Shown one piece after another: positions 44,932-53,972 of a stretch of DNA of 64,000 nucleotides. The notes beneath the pieces were generated by a model. The model was not told the origin of the DNA and searched no databases. It worked only from the letters and a program-made list of their open reading frames with translations. The position numbers and the translations under genes are program-made. The stretch is from Lysinibacillus antri (lineage in GTDB: Bacteria; Bacillota; Bacilli; Bacillales_A; Planococcaceae): NCBI RefSeq assembly GCF_003977595.1, contig NZ_RYYR01000010.1, positions 1-64,000 of the forward strand. Reading direction: 5' to 3'. Position 1 is the stretch's first letter. Each line of letters starts with the position of its first letter.

Positions 44932-45050
44932 AAAGGGGGCGTCCGAAAAGTGATTTTCGAACGCCCCCTTTGCGACGAGGATCGTGACAATTTATTGTTA
45001 CTACCGCAGGAGCACAGATTTTTAACGAAATTATATCATTAGAAGCATAG
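44932..45050 (-). repeat. 119-bp dispersed repeat, copy B (inverted relative to copy A)
   Basis: Reverse complement of 13843-13961 with about 6 substitutions by eye. Here the hairpin (AAAGGGGGCG...CGCCCCCTTT) is at the left, directly after the DUF1450 stop codon. No flanking direct repeats longer than 2-3 bp were noticed and no open frame is inside. Confidence 0.85.
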
Positions 45051-45090
45051 TTGTCCAGAAAGTGTAATACTTTCTGGACAACTCTTTTTG
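45051..45090 (+). terminator. Strong terminator after repeat copy B
   Basis: Perfect 13-bp stem TTGTCCAGAAAGT/ACTTTCTGGACAA with a 5-nt loop, then CTCTTTTTG. Confidence 0.85.
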
Positions 45091-45184
45091 TTGTTTCAAT
45101 TGAACGAAATGAAGACTGTTAGGTGTATTTATGTCAAAACTCCCTTATAATAGGAAATAAGATAGTGGGAGTGAGGTGTGGACA

Positions 45185-46435
45185 GTGAGTAATTACGCTA
45201 ATGCTAAGTTAGTAGAAGAAAAAGTATTTAAGGATCCTGTGCACCGCTATGTTCATGTGCGCGATCAAGTAATCTGGGATTTAATTAGTACAAAGGAATT
45301 CCAACGATTACGCCGCATTAAACAACTTGGCACAACGTATTTAGTGTTCCATGGTGCAGAACATAGTCGATTTAATCATTCTCTTGGTGTCTATGAAATT
45401 GTACGAAGAATTATTGACGATGTGTTTAGAGGAAGAGCGGATTGGGATGAAAGTGAACGATTGGTTGTCCTATGTGCAGCACTTTTACACGATTTAGGAC
45501 ATGGACCGTTTTCTCATGCCTTTGAAAATGTTTTCCATACAGATCATGAATATTTTACAAGACAAATATTATTAGGCAATACGGAAGTAAATGCGGTACT
45601 AAGGAAAGTATCACCAGATTTTGCTGAAAGGGTTGCCCTTATTATTGAAAAAAATTATACAAATACATTAGCCGTCAGTTTAATTTCAAGTCAAATCGAT
45701 GCGGATCGAATGGATTACTTACAACGAGATGCTTATTTTACTGGGGTTAGCTACGGTCACTTTGATATGGAAAGAATTTTGCGTGTCATTCGTCCAAGAC
45801 AAGGACAAATCGTGTTTAAAGCTAGTGGGATGCACGCGATCGAGGACTATATCATGTCGCGTTATCAAATGTATCTTCAAATCTATTTTCATCCAGTCTC
45901 TCGCAGTGCTGAAGCGATATTAAATCATGTATTAAAAAGAGCGAGAAAGTTATATGAAGATGGCTATCAATTTAAAATGAAGCCGACCCATTTTGAATCA
46001 TTCTTTAAAAATGAAGTAACTTTGGAAGATTATTTAGCACTTGATGAAAATATTTTATTAGCGTATTTCCAATTTTGGATGGATGAAGAAGATGCGATAT
46101 TAAAAGATTTATCGCGCAGGTTTGTGAATCGGGATTTATTTGCCCATGTGGATTTAAATCCAGAGGAAGAACCAGAGCGTTTTGCTTGGCTGGTCGAACA
46201 AGTGAAATCGATTGGTTTAGATCCTGAGTATTATATAAAACCAGATTCGACATCGGACTTACCTTATGATTTTTATCGTCCGGGTTCAAAATCAACGAAA
46301 AAACCAATCTATTTGGAGATGCCAAGTGGAGAAATTCGGGAGCTTTCTGAACAATCCCATATCGTGTCAGCTATGGCGAATAATATAAAAGTAGATTATA
46401 AAGTTTATTATCCGAAAGAAATTATGTTTATGTAA
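45185..46435 (+). CDS. ywfO: YwfO, HD-domain dNTP triphosphohydrolase family
   Basis: 416 aa, HD superfamily. Metal motifs: HSRFNHSLG, then LLHDLGHGPFSHAFE, and SQIDADRMDYLQRDA downstream. Homologues hydrolyse dNTPs, sometimes with allosteric activation. N-terminus VFKDPVHRYVHV matches the family. GTG at 45185 chosen with GTGAGG 8 bp upstream; GTG at 45176 is too close to its site. Confidence 0.9.
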   Translation: MSNYANAKLVEEKVFKDPVHRYVHVRDQVIWDLISTKEFQRLRRIKQLGTTYLVFHGAEHSRFNHSLGVYEIVRRIIDDVFRGRADWDESERLVVLCAALLHDLGHGPFSHAFENVFHTDHEYFTRQILLGNTEVNAVLRKVSPDFAERVALIIEKNYTNTLAVSLISSQIDADRMDYLQRDAYFTGVSYGHFDMERILRVIRPRQGQIVFKASGMHAIEDYIMSRYQMYLQIYFHPVSRSAEAILNHVLKRARKLYEDGYQFKMKPTHFESFFKNEVTLEDYLALDENILLAYFQFWMDEEDAILKDLSRRFVNRDLFAHVDLNPEEEPERFAWLVEQVKSIGLDPEYYIKPDSTSDLPYDFYRPGSKSTKKPIYLEMPSGEIRELSEQSHIVSAMANNIKVDYKVYYPKEIMFM

Positions 46436-46438
46436 AAT

Positions 46439-46472
46439 AACCCTACTACATTTGAAACTATGTAGTAGGGTT
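46439..46472. terminator. Terminator between convergent ywfO and ywhB
   Basis: AACCCTACTACA/TGTAGTAGGGTT, perfect 12-bp stem with a 10-nt loop; TTAATTATTT follows on plus. Confidence 0.8.
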
Positions 46473-46488
46473 AATTATTTGGAAGTTT

Positions 46489-46674
46489 TTATTTATCCGA
46501 AGCACGAACGCCGCCAGTAGCGTAGTGATTTTTTGCCATTTCTTCAATAACAATCGTTACTGCTTCCGGTTTTGCATTAACAGTTTCGACAACGGCTTCT
46601 GTTACTTTTTCTACTAAAGCTTTCTTTTGTTCATCAGTACGACCTTCTAATAATTTTACAGTTACTATAGGCAT
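46489..46674 (-). CDS. ywhB: 4-oxalocrotonate tautomerase family (YwhB)
   Basis: 61 aa. Catalytic Pro is residue 2 of the translation, exposed after Met removal (MPIVTVKLLEGRT); basic residues and VTIVIEEM follow the family. The physiological substrate in Bacillus is unknown. GGAGG precedes the ATG. Confidence 0.93.
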   Translation of the reverse strand: MPIVTVKLLEGRTDEQKKALVEKVTEAVVETVNAKPEAVTIVIEEMAKNHYATGGVRASDK

Positions 46675-46740
46675 TTTAAGTCCTCCAAGGATAAAATTAG
46701 TGTATATTCATTATAATAGGCTTAGATGGAGGGATTTACA

Positions 46741-47259
46741 ATGGCAAATGAAGAAACAAAAAAACAAAAATTGGGCTTTACAATTATTAAAAATGATCCA
46801 ACAGACGGGCATAAAGGATTTGGCATTGGGTCATTATCATTAGAAAATGTATCGCCAGTTTTCATTGACATACAAGAAAAACATGCGTTTATCGATATAG
46901 GGGCCATGCATGCGAAAAGTGACGTGGAGCGTGGTATTAAATTTACAACAGACAAAGCAGATTCAGAGGGCGGAAAACCCTATTGGCTCGTATGGGTAAC
47001 GATTGACTTTAAGGAAGAGGGACCTTACTTTGCAGGGGTAACGGCATGTGAAATGGTCGTCAACCGAGAAAAAAGGCGCGGCTATAAAATTTTAGCAGAT
47101 CACGTAAATAAAATGGATAAATCGATGAAGCGAAAAATCATTGTCGAGCATATGGATGATGTATCAAAACAAGTGTTAGCTGAATTTTTACAATCACATA
47201 ACCTTGAAATGTGGGGAAATAGCGACGAACAATTACGAAATGATTTAGCAGTAAATTAA
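46741..47259 (+). CDS. ywhD: YwhD family protein
   Basis: 172-aa conserved Bacillales protein of unknown function, same place as in B. subtilis. GFGIGSLSLENVSPVFID and IGAMHAKSDVERGIKF are the recognisable blocks. ATG at 46741, 8 bp after GGAGGG; an ATG at 46726 is too far upstream of that site to use it. Confidence 0.9.
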   Translation: MANEETKKQKLGFTIIKNDPTDGHKGFGIGSLSLENVSPVFIDIQEKHAFIDIGAMHAKSDVERGIKFTTDKADSEGGKPYWLVWVTIDFKEEGPYFAGVTACEMVVNREKRRGYKILADHVNKMDKSMKRKIIVEHMDDVSKQVLAEFLQSHNLEMWGNSDEQLRNDLAVN

Positions 47260-47564
47260 GGAAATAATGGTGTCTAACTCATATGTAAAAATTTTCCCTA
47301 GATAATAAATAGGCAATTTTTATTATGAGTAAATGTTTGTTAGTCAATAATTTTGCTTAAATTTACTATCTAATATTGAACAAAGTGTGACATTTATTTT
47401 AGCTATTTAATCCATTGTTGAAACTCAGTTTGAAAAAAAGTACACTGAATGTAGCTGACAATAGTGAGCTAGGACACTTGGCAACCGAATAGCTTGAGAC
47501 TTATGCGGCATTTGAAACATCCCAAGCCGAATGCCCCATGATTCTCACGCTTTCGCCTTGCCAT
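47260..47564. other. Spacer with no recognised gene
   Basis: About 300 bp. The first half is AT-rich. A more GC-rich stretch (about 47450-47560) has no reading frame with a ribosome binding site; it could be a relic or a repeat, but no second copy was seen in the window. Confidence 0.4.
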
Positions 47565-47621
47565 AAAAAAGCTTTCTCTTAAATAACGGAAGTATTTTCC
47601 GTGTTAAGAGAAAGCTTTTTT
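47565..47621. terminator. Long hairpin terminator before pbpG
   Basis: AAAAAAGCTTTCTCTTAA pairs with TTAAGAGAAAGCTTTTTT, with an inner ACGGAA/TTCCGT stem. Works in both directions for ywhD and pbpG. Confidence 0.85.
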
Positions 47622-47707
47622 GTTACAAGATTTTGCTTCCAAATACTTTTCTATTAATAGCAAATAATTAGGGAGAGCAAGCAAATAACTAAATTCTATT
47701 TTCGCTT

Positions 47708-49765
47708 TTAATTAAACACATCGTTAAATGTCTCAAAAGGGAATAAGTCTAGGAAGTCATTCCATGAATCTTCATTGAAGAACTCATTATTTGAGCATTT
47801 TTCTTCAGGGACATCTTCTTTTTTTACATATAAGAAGCGTTGTTTTGGACAAGAGTCTGTTGCGAGTTTTCCAGTCTCGATGTCTATTACTACGCCTTCA
47901 ACCCCTTTAGGTGGTTTAAAGTTTTCATTCGGTTTGCCTTTGTTGATGGCTTCCATAAAATCAATCCAAACTTGTTTTGAAGCCGCCATATCAGCTTGGA
48001 CAGAAAGGGTTTTGCCTTGGTCATAGCCATTCCAAACACCCGCTGTTACATTTGGTGTATAACCGACTAACCATTGATCACTAACAGTAGTTCCCGATTT
48101 CGCTGCATACGTATGGGTCATGCGCGGTCGAAGAGAAACCCCTGTAGCTGGAGAATAGTCACTATACACTGGATCGAATATTCCTGTCATCATATCTGTT
48201 AAAAGGAATGCATCTTCTTCTGAAATCACTTGTTCACTTTTCGGTTTACTATATTCGTATACCATTTTGCCATCGCCATCTTGAATGGAAAGAATCATTG
48301 TCGGTTCTTTCTTCTTCCCATTTGCTGCGATGGTATTGTATGCGCTCGTTAATTTATAAAGAGATGTTTCAATTGTTCCTAACGCAATGGAAGGGTTGTC
48401 TGCATCTGTATAATTTAAATCGAAGCGTTTTAATATATCACTATAAGCTTCATATCCAATTTTCTCTAATGTTTTTACCGCATAAATGTTGTCAGAGATC
48501 GCGATTGCTTGTGCGAGAGACATTGCACCATCCGCAAATTGACCATTAACATTTTGTGGCTTGTACGTTGCTCGACCATTATCATAGGTAAAAATCGTTT
48601 CACCCACTTCTAAATAAGTTAAAGGTGAGAACCCATTTTCTAATGCAGCTGCATAAAGAAGGGGTTTAATGGCTGAACCTGGTTGTCGGACGGCTTGGGT
48701 TACACGGTTAAAGGAACTTTTAGAATAATCGCGTCCGCCGACTAATGCTGTTACGTGGCCGGAATCTACTTCCATACTGACAAATCCAACCTGTAAATCA
48801 CTGTCAGGCATATTACTTGCAACAGATTCTTCAGCTGCTTTTTGATGGGCTTGATTTAATGTTGTTTTAATGACCCATCCACCTTCACGAATGTTGCGAT
48901 GTTCTTTTTCTAGAATTTTTTCTGCTTCTTGCCAAGCCGCATCTAAAAAATATGGAGCAACGGATTTTGTTGCAGCCCATTGTTCGTTTTTCAAGACAAT
49001 TTGTTCCTCATTGGCACGTTCCTTTGCTTCAGCTGAGATATAGTTTTGTTCTTCCATTAATCGTAAAATGACTTTTTGACGATTGATTGCTTTTTCATAA
49101 TCATTAATTGGGGAATAAATGCTAGGGCCCTTTGGAATACCGGCTAATAGCGCTGCTTCTGCTAAAGTTAGATCGCTAGAAGATTTACCAAAATAGTAAC
49201 GACTCGCTGCTTCCACACCATACATACCGTGGCCATAGTTTACAGTATTTAAATAGCCTTCTAAAATCTCATCTTTATTATAGAAAACTTCAAGTCTATA
49301 AGCGTAAAAAGCCTCCTGAATTTTCCTTGTCCATGTTTTATCTAAAGTTAAATAAAGGTTACGTGCAAGCTGCATTGTAATTGTACTCGCACCTTCCGCT
49401 TTACTTTGCGTTTTTAAGTCTTTTAAAAGCGCACTGGCAATTCGTGAAAAATCGAACCCGCTATGCGTATAAAAATCTTTATCTTCTACGGCGACGGTTG
49501 CATCTAGTAAATAAGGAGAGATTTCATCGAGCTCCACCCAATATCGTCGTTCAGCAGTAAAAAAATCACCAATGCGATTCCCGTTACTATCTAAAAACAC
49601 GGATGCTTTTGTCATTGTAAGGGGAGGGGCACCAGTAATTTGTGCATACAACCGCAATGCACCTAATGACACGGCTACTGCACAAATGATAGCAACAACA
49701 GTGAAGGCAGTATGTTTCATCCATTTTTGCCGTTTTTGTTTTTTGCGATAGCTTTGTCTTTTCAT
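47708..49765 (-). CDS. pbpG: Class A penicillin-binding protein PbpG (PBP2d)
   Basis: Bifunctional peptidoglycan synthase, 685 aa. Basic N-terminus and one membrane anchor (about 18-40). Glycosyltransferase-51 domain with catalytic Glu in AVEDKDFYTHSG, GASTITMQLARN and YLNTVNYG. Transpeptidase domain with SxxK (PGSAIKP), SDN (ISDNIY) and KSGT. In B. subtilis (YwhE) it acts in spore peptidoglycan. The gene order ywhD-pbpG-speB is kept. Confidence 0.93.
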   Translation of the reverse strand: MKRQSYRKKQKRQKWMKHTAFTVVAIICAVAVSLGALRLYAQITGAPPLTMTKASVFLDSNGNRIGDFFTAERRYWVELDEISPYLLDATVAVEDKDFYTHSGFDFSRIASALLKDLKTQSKAEGASTITMQLARNLYLTLDKTWTRKIQEAFYAYRLEVFYNKDEILEGYLNTVNYGHGMYGVEAASRYYFGKSSSDLTLAEAALLAGIPKGPSIYSPINDYEKAINRQKVILRLMEEQNYISAEAKERANEEQIVLKNEQWAATKSVAPYFLDAAWQEAEKILEKEHRNIREGGWVIKTTLNQAHQKAAEESVASNMPDSDLQVGFVSMEVDSGHVTALVGGRDYSKSSFNRVTQAVRQPGSAIKPLLYAAALENGFSPLTYLEVGETIFTYDNGRATYKPQNVNGQFADGAMSLAQAIAISDNIYAVKTLEKIGYEAYSDILKRFDLNYTDADNPSIALGTIETSLYKLTSAYNTIAANGKKKEPTMILSIQDGDGKMVYEYSKPKSEQVISEEDAFLLTDMMTGIFDPVYSDYSPATGVSLRPRMTHTYAAKSGTTVSDQWLVGYTPNVTAGVWNGYDQGKTLSVQADMAASKQVWIDFMEAINKGKPNENFKPPKGVEGVVIDIETGKLATDSCPKQRFLYVKKEDVPEEKCSNNEFFNEDSWNDFLDLFPFETFNDVFN

Positions 49766-49937
49766 CCGTATTTCACCTCATTTTTTTTATATTTTCTAGT
49801 ATCAAATTTAAAAGTTTGAATAATGCCTGCGATCGCGAGCCTTAACACTATTAATAGCTAATCAATGTTTTATTCACAGTAACAACAGTATGGTCGAGTA
49901 ATAATCACTTTAATCGAATTTATACATAAAAAAACTG

Positions 49938-49965
49938 TTGCACTTTGTCTAAAAACATCTATACT
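49938..49965 (+). promoter_or_regulatory. Candidate promoter upstream of speB
   Basis: TTGCAC, 16-bp spacer, TATACT, about 170 bp before speB in the 373-bp pbpG-speB spacer. The long untranslated leader makes it uncertain. Nothing else is recognised in this spacer. Confidence 0.4.
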
Positions 49966-50138
49966 TTTTTGCAGTATGTATAAAACTATACGAATAAAGT
50001 CAATGAAAGTTCCTAATTCTTCATTTACCGGAATCTTCAGGTAGCTTTACACCTTGAAGTTTGTCCGTTTGATGGGATATATGTCGGAAACTTTTTAAAA
50101 CAAATGTAAAGAAAAATAACTTAGTAGGTGAACAAACA

Positions 50139-51011
50139 ATGAGATTCGATGAAACATATTCAGGTAACGTATTTATTAAAAGTCATCCAAATTACGAGGA
50201 ATCAAAGGCAGTTCTATACGGAATGCCAATGGACTGGACAGTGAGTTATCGTCCAGGATCACGTTTTGGTCCAGCACGTATTCGTGAAGTGTCAATTGGA
50301 TTAGAAGAGTATAGTCCATACCTAGACCGCGAATTAGATGATGTGAAATTTTTCGATGCTGGTGATATTCCACTACCATTCGGAAATGCGCAAAAATCAT
50401 TAGATGAAATTGAAGGTTTTGTGAAGCGTGTATTAGCAGATGGGAAAATTCCTGTGGGCATGGGTGGAGAACATTTAGTTTCTTGGCCAGTAATGAAAGC
50501 AGTTTATGAAAAGTATAACGATTTAGCGATCATTCATTTTGATGCACACACAGACCTACGTACAGACTACGAAGGGGAACCACTTTCACACTCAACACCA
50601 ATTCGCAAAATTGCTGAGCATATCGGACCAAATAATGTGTATTCATTTGGTATTCGTTCAGGTATGAAAGAAGAGTTTGATTGGGCACGTGAAAATGGGA
50701 TGCACATTTCAAAATTTGAAGTGTTAGAGCCGTTAAAAGAAGTATTACCTTCACTATCTGGTCGCAATGTTTACGTAACAATTGATATTGACGTATTAGA
50801 TCCAGCCCACGCACCAGGTACAGGTACAGTCGATTGTGGTGGTATTACGTCAAAAGAATTACTTGCTTCCATCCACGCTATTGCTGGTAGCGATGTAAAT
50901 GTAGTCGGCTTTGACTTAGTAGAAGTAGCACCAATTTATGACTCATCCGAAATGACAGCGAATACTGCGTCGAAATTATTACGCGAGATGATCTTAGGTT
51001 GGGTAAAGTAA
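50139..51011 (+). CDS. speB: Agmatinase
   Basis: Ureohydrolase making putrescine and urea from agmatine. Manganese motifs GGEH, DAHTD and DIDVLDPAHAPGTGT; 290 aa. B. subtilis has spermidine synthase (speE) directly upstream; here speE is absent from the spacer, so spermidine synthase must be elsewhere or missing. ATG with TAGGTG upstream. Confidence 0.94.
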   Translation: MRFDETYSGNVFIKSHPNYEESKAVLYGMPMDWTVSYRPGSRFGPARIREVSIGLEEYSPYLDRELDDVKFFDAGDIPLPFGNAQKSLDEIEGFVKRVLADGKIPVGMGGEHLVSWPVMKAVYEKYNDLAIIHFDAHTDLRTDYEGEPLSHSTPIRKIAEHIGPNNVYSFGIRSGMKEEFDWARENGMHISKFEVLEPLKEVLPSLSGRNVYVTIDIDVLDPAHAPGTGTVDCGGITSKELLASIHAIAGSDVNVVGFDLVEVAPIYDSSEMTANTASKLLREMILGWVK

Positions 51012-51025
51012 CCTCTTAAATCGGT

Positions 51026-51151
51026 TGCGTGCGGATTTTGCTGGAATACGAGCGACTTTTCTGGATTTACGAGCGGGTTTTTGAGAAATACGAGCGCTTT
51101 TTCCAGATTTACGAGCGGTTTCGAGTAAAATACGTGCGACTCGCCCTATAA
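51026..51151. repeat. Six-unit 21-bp array, word TACGAGCG
   Basis: Units start at 51026, 51047, 51068, 51089, 51110 and 51131, all exactly 21 bp apart. Cores: TGCGTGCG, four times TACGAGCG, then TACGTGCG; the remaining 13 bp of each unit are T/A-rich and vary. The array begins 15 bp after the speB stop codon. Confidence 0.9.
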
Positions 51152-51156
51152 AATAG

Positions 51157-51203
51157 AAAATAAGCATGGAAAACCGTAAAACGTTTTCCGTGCTTATTTT
51201 TTC
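51157..51203 (+). terminator. Terminator after speB and its array
   Basis: AAAATAAGCA-x-GGAAAAC pairs with GTTTTCC-x-TGCTTATTTT, followed by TTTCTCC. The array therefore lies inside the speB transcript. Confidence 0.8.
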
Positions 51204-51288
51204 TCCAATTAAGTTCAACCTTGATAAAAATAGACAATTCATCCTATAATGATAAGGTTATAGTAAAGTTAGTCTGGAGTGACTAGGG

Positions 51289-51729
51289 ATGAATACGTTT
51301 GAAAAAAGCGTGAAAATTAAATTGAATTCTACCATCCAACCAATTGATGGTGAACCCGAAAACTATGAGATGTGGTTAAATGGATCTTATATAAATAAAG
51401 CAGGTAAAACGTATTTACGCTATGAAGAGGTACTTGATGACAAGTCCATTCAGACAACTGTAAAAATGGACAACCTTCAAGCGTTAATTTTACGAAGTGG
51501 GGGAGTAAAAATGAGGCTCCCATTTAATAGCGAAAAACAAGAAAGTGGGCATTATGATACCCAGTTTGGTACATTGCCAATCCTAACAGAAACTCATCAA
51601 TTAACCCATGATCACGAAGAGGAACATGGGATTAATGGAAACTTTAAAGTTCAGTATGACCTCATTATAAGTGGTCAATCTGTCGGAAAATATACGTTAG
51701 AAATTCATTATTCGGAGGGACAAAAATGA
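51289..51729 (+). CDS. ywiB: YwiB family protein (DUF1934)
   Basis: 146 aa, all-beta composition, conserved upstream of argS in Bacillales. Function unknown. The stop codon overlaps the argS start (ATGA), so the two are translationally coupled. Confidence 0.9.
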   Translation: MNTFEKSVKIKLNSTIQPIDGEPENYEMWLNGSYINKAGKTYLRYEEVLDDKSIQTTVKMDNLQALILRSGGVKMRLPFNSEKQESGHYDTQFGTLPILTETHQLTHDHEEEHGINGNFKVQYDLIISGQSVGKYTLEIHYSEGQK

Positions 51730-53393
51730 ACGCAGTAGAACAATTGCAACAATCCATTAAAGATGCGCTTGCATTAGCCGTTACAAAATCAGGTCTAGTA
51801 GAAGAAGGGGCGCAATTTAATATCCATCTTGAAACACCGAAAGATAAAGCAAATGGTGACTACGCAACAAACTTAGCAATGCAATTAACTAAATTAGCGA
51901 AAAAACCACCACGTGCGATTGCAGAATCGATCTTAGAAAACTTAGAAACTGAAGGTACGGAAATTGAAAAATTAGAAATCGCTGGTCCAGGATTCATTAA
52001 CATCACAGTGCGTAAAGATTTCTTAGCAGACGTAGTAAAAGCAGTAAAAGAACAAGGTGAAAATTACGGTCGTTCAACTGCTGGAAATAAAGAAAAAGTT
52101 CAAGTGGAGTTTGTTTCAGCAAATCCAACTGGTGACCTTCACTTAGGACATGCTCGTGGTGCAGCATTCGGAGACTCATTATGTAACGTTTTAGACTTTG
52201 CAGGCTTTGACGTTTCTCGTGAATACTATATTAACGATGCAGGTAACCAAATTAACAACCTAGCTTATTCTTTAGAAGCACGTTACAAACAAGCGTTAGG
52301 TATGGATGCAGAAATGCCTGAAGATGGTTACCATGGACAAGATATTATCGATATTGCAGGGAAATTATCTGAGCAATTCGGTAATTCGATTTTAGATAAA
52401 TCAGATGAAGAGCGATTCAACTTCTTCCGTGAGCACGGCTTAAAATTAGAATTAGATAAATTAAAAAATGACTTAGCAAATTTCCGTGTTAATTTTGATG
52501 TTTGGTATTCTGAAACATCTTTATATCAAAACGGGAAAATCGATGTTGCATTAGATAAATTAAAAGCAAACGGTCATGTGTTTGAAGAAGAAGGAGCAAC
52601 TTGGTTCCGTTCGACAACATTTGGTGATGATAAAGACCGTGTTTTAATTAAATCAGACGGTTCTTTCACATATTTAACGCCAGATATTGCGTACCACGAG
52701 GACAAAATCCAACGTGGGTTTGAAAAGCTGATTAATATTTGGGGTGCCGATCATCATGGCTATATTCCTCGTATGAAAGCGGCCATTCAAGCGCTTGGTT
52801 ACGATCGCGAAAAATTAGAAGTTGAAGTGATCCAAATGGTTCAGCTTTATAAAAACGGCGAAAAGTACAAAATGAGTAAGCGTACAGGAAATGCTGTAAC
52901 GATGCGTGAGTTAGTGGAAGAAGTTGGACTAGATGCAGTGCGTTACTACTTTGTGAAAACGGCTTGTGATTCACACATGGACTTTGATTTAGACCTAGCT
53001 GTTTCACAATCGAACGAAAACCCAGTGTATTATGCACAATACGCACATGCACGTATTTGTTCAATTCTACGTTCAGCTGAGGAACAAGGATTTGCCTCTT
53101 CATTAGAAAACTTAAATCTGTTAGCTGATGAAAAGTCTGAAGATGTACTGAAAAAAGTAGGCTCGTTCCCACAGGTCGTGGCAGATGCTGCAAAACATCG
53201 TACACCACACCGCGTAGCCAACTATATTCAAGAGTTAGCTGCAGCGTTCCATAGCTTCTACAACGCAGAAAAAGTATTAAATCCAGAAAATAAAGAACTA
53301 ACAGAAGCGCGTCTTGCTTTAATTAGCTCCGTTCGCGTAACATTAGCAAACGCATTACGATTAATTGGTGTAGCAGCTCCTGAAAAAATGTAA
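51726..53393 (+). CDS. argS: Arginyl-tRNA synthetase
   Basis: Class I synthetase, 555 aa. N-terminal Add-1 domain (to about 110), HIGH variant [16 protein letters not shown] variant [10 protein letters not shown]-terminal DALR anticodon-binding domain. The GGAGGG ribosome binding site lies within ywiB. Confidence 0.97.
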   Translation: MNAVEQLQQSIKDALALAVTKSGLVEEGAQFNIHLETPKDKANGDYATNLAMQLTKLAKKPPRAIAESILENLETEGTEIEKLEIAGPGFINITVRKDFLADVVKAVKEQGENYGRSTAGNKEKVQVEFVSANPTGDLHLGHARGAAFGDSLCNVLDFAGFDVSREYYINDAGNQINNLAYSLEARYKQALGMDAEMPEDGYHGQDIIDIAGKLSEQFGNSILDKSDEERFNFFREHGLKLELDKLKNDLANFRVNFDVWYSETSLYQNGKIDVALDKLKANGHVFEEEGATWFRSTTFGDDKDRVLIKSDGSFTYLTPDIAYHEDKIQRGFEKLINIWGADHHGYIPRMKAAIQALGYDREKLEVEVIQMVQLYKNGEKYKMSKRTGNAVTMRELVEEVGLDAVRYYFVKTACDSHMDFDLDLAVSQSNENPVYYAQYAHARICSILRSAEEQGFASSLENLNLLADEKSEDVLKKVGSFPQVVADAAKHRTPHRVANYIQELAAAFHSFYNAEKVLNPENKELTEARLALISSVRVTLANALRLIGVAAPEKM

Positions 53394-53404
53394 TAAAAAT
53401 ATTG

Positions 53405-53441
53405 AGGCCAGTCTCTTTCATAAGGGGCTGGTTTTTTTGTT
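53405..53441 (+). terminator. Terminator after argS
   Basis: CCAGTCTC pairs with GGGGCTGG, then TTTTTTTG. The sequence resembles the terminator at 61843. Confidence 0.75.
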
Positions 53442-53508
53442 CTCGTCGGGATTATGGGATGAATATCTATAATATGTATCAATTTTTCTATTAAATTCAC
53501 AATTTCCC

Positions 53509-53539
53509 TTGAGATTTACGTTAACGTCAATGCTATACT
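53509..53539 (+). promoter_or_regulatory. MerR-type promoter with palindromic operator
   Basis: TTGAGA and TATACT are separated by 19 bp, the long spacer typical of MerR-controlled promoters. The spacer holds TTTACGTTAACGTCAA, a near-perfect palindrome of the LiuR type. It is 44 bp before a merR gene and would autoregulate the following fatty-acid genes. Confidence 0.75.
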
Positions 53540-53582
53540 TTTGATTAAATACAACATTTGCCAGCGTTGAAGAGGTGATAAA

Positions 53583-53972
53583 GTGAAAACGATTCAAGAG
53601 GTGGCAAAGCACTTCAATGTGTCTACAAGAACTCTTCGATACTATGAAGAGATTGGTTTACTTAAGCCAAGTCGCTCTATTTCAAATCAGCGAACATTTT
53701 CCAAAAAGGAGATTGCCAAACTGAAACTCATTTTTCGTGGAAAGAAGTATGGCTTTTCATTAGAAGAAATAAAGGAGATGGTGTTGCTTTTTGATCTCGA
53801 TCGTACAGGCATTCAACAGTTAGAACGAACAGTTGCATACGGTGAACAAAAAATGAAAGAAATCGATGGAAAAATTGCTGAGCTTACGCAAATCAAGGGC
53901 GATATTCAACAATTGCATGCGGTATTTAGTGAAAAATTAACGAAATTAAAGGGAGAGATGCTTGATGAATAG
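53583..53972 (+). CDS. MerR-family regulator (LiuR-like)
   Basis: 129 aa: N-terminal winged helix-turn-helix (QEVAKHFNVSTRTLRYYEEIGLL), long dimerisation helix, no cysteine effector loop, so a metal sensor is unlikely. GTG start with GAGGTG. It overlaps the start of the acyl-CoA synthetase gene by 8 bp. MerR proteins beside acyl-CoA genes usually sense acyl-CoAs; inferred here. Confidence 0.85.
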   Translation: MKTIQEVAKHFNVSTRTLRYYEEIGLLKPSRSISNQRTFSKKEIAKLKLIFRGKKYGFSLEEIKEMVLLFDLDRTGIQQLERTVAYGEQKMKEIDGKIAELTQIKGDIQQLHAVFSEKLTKLKGEMLDE

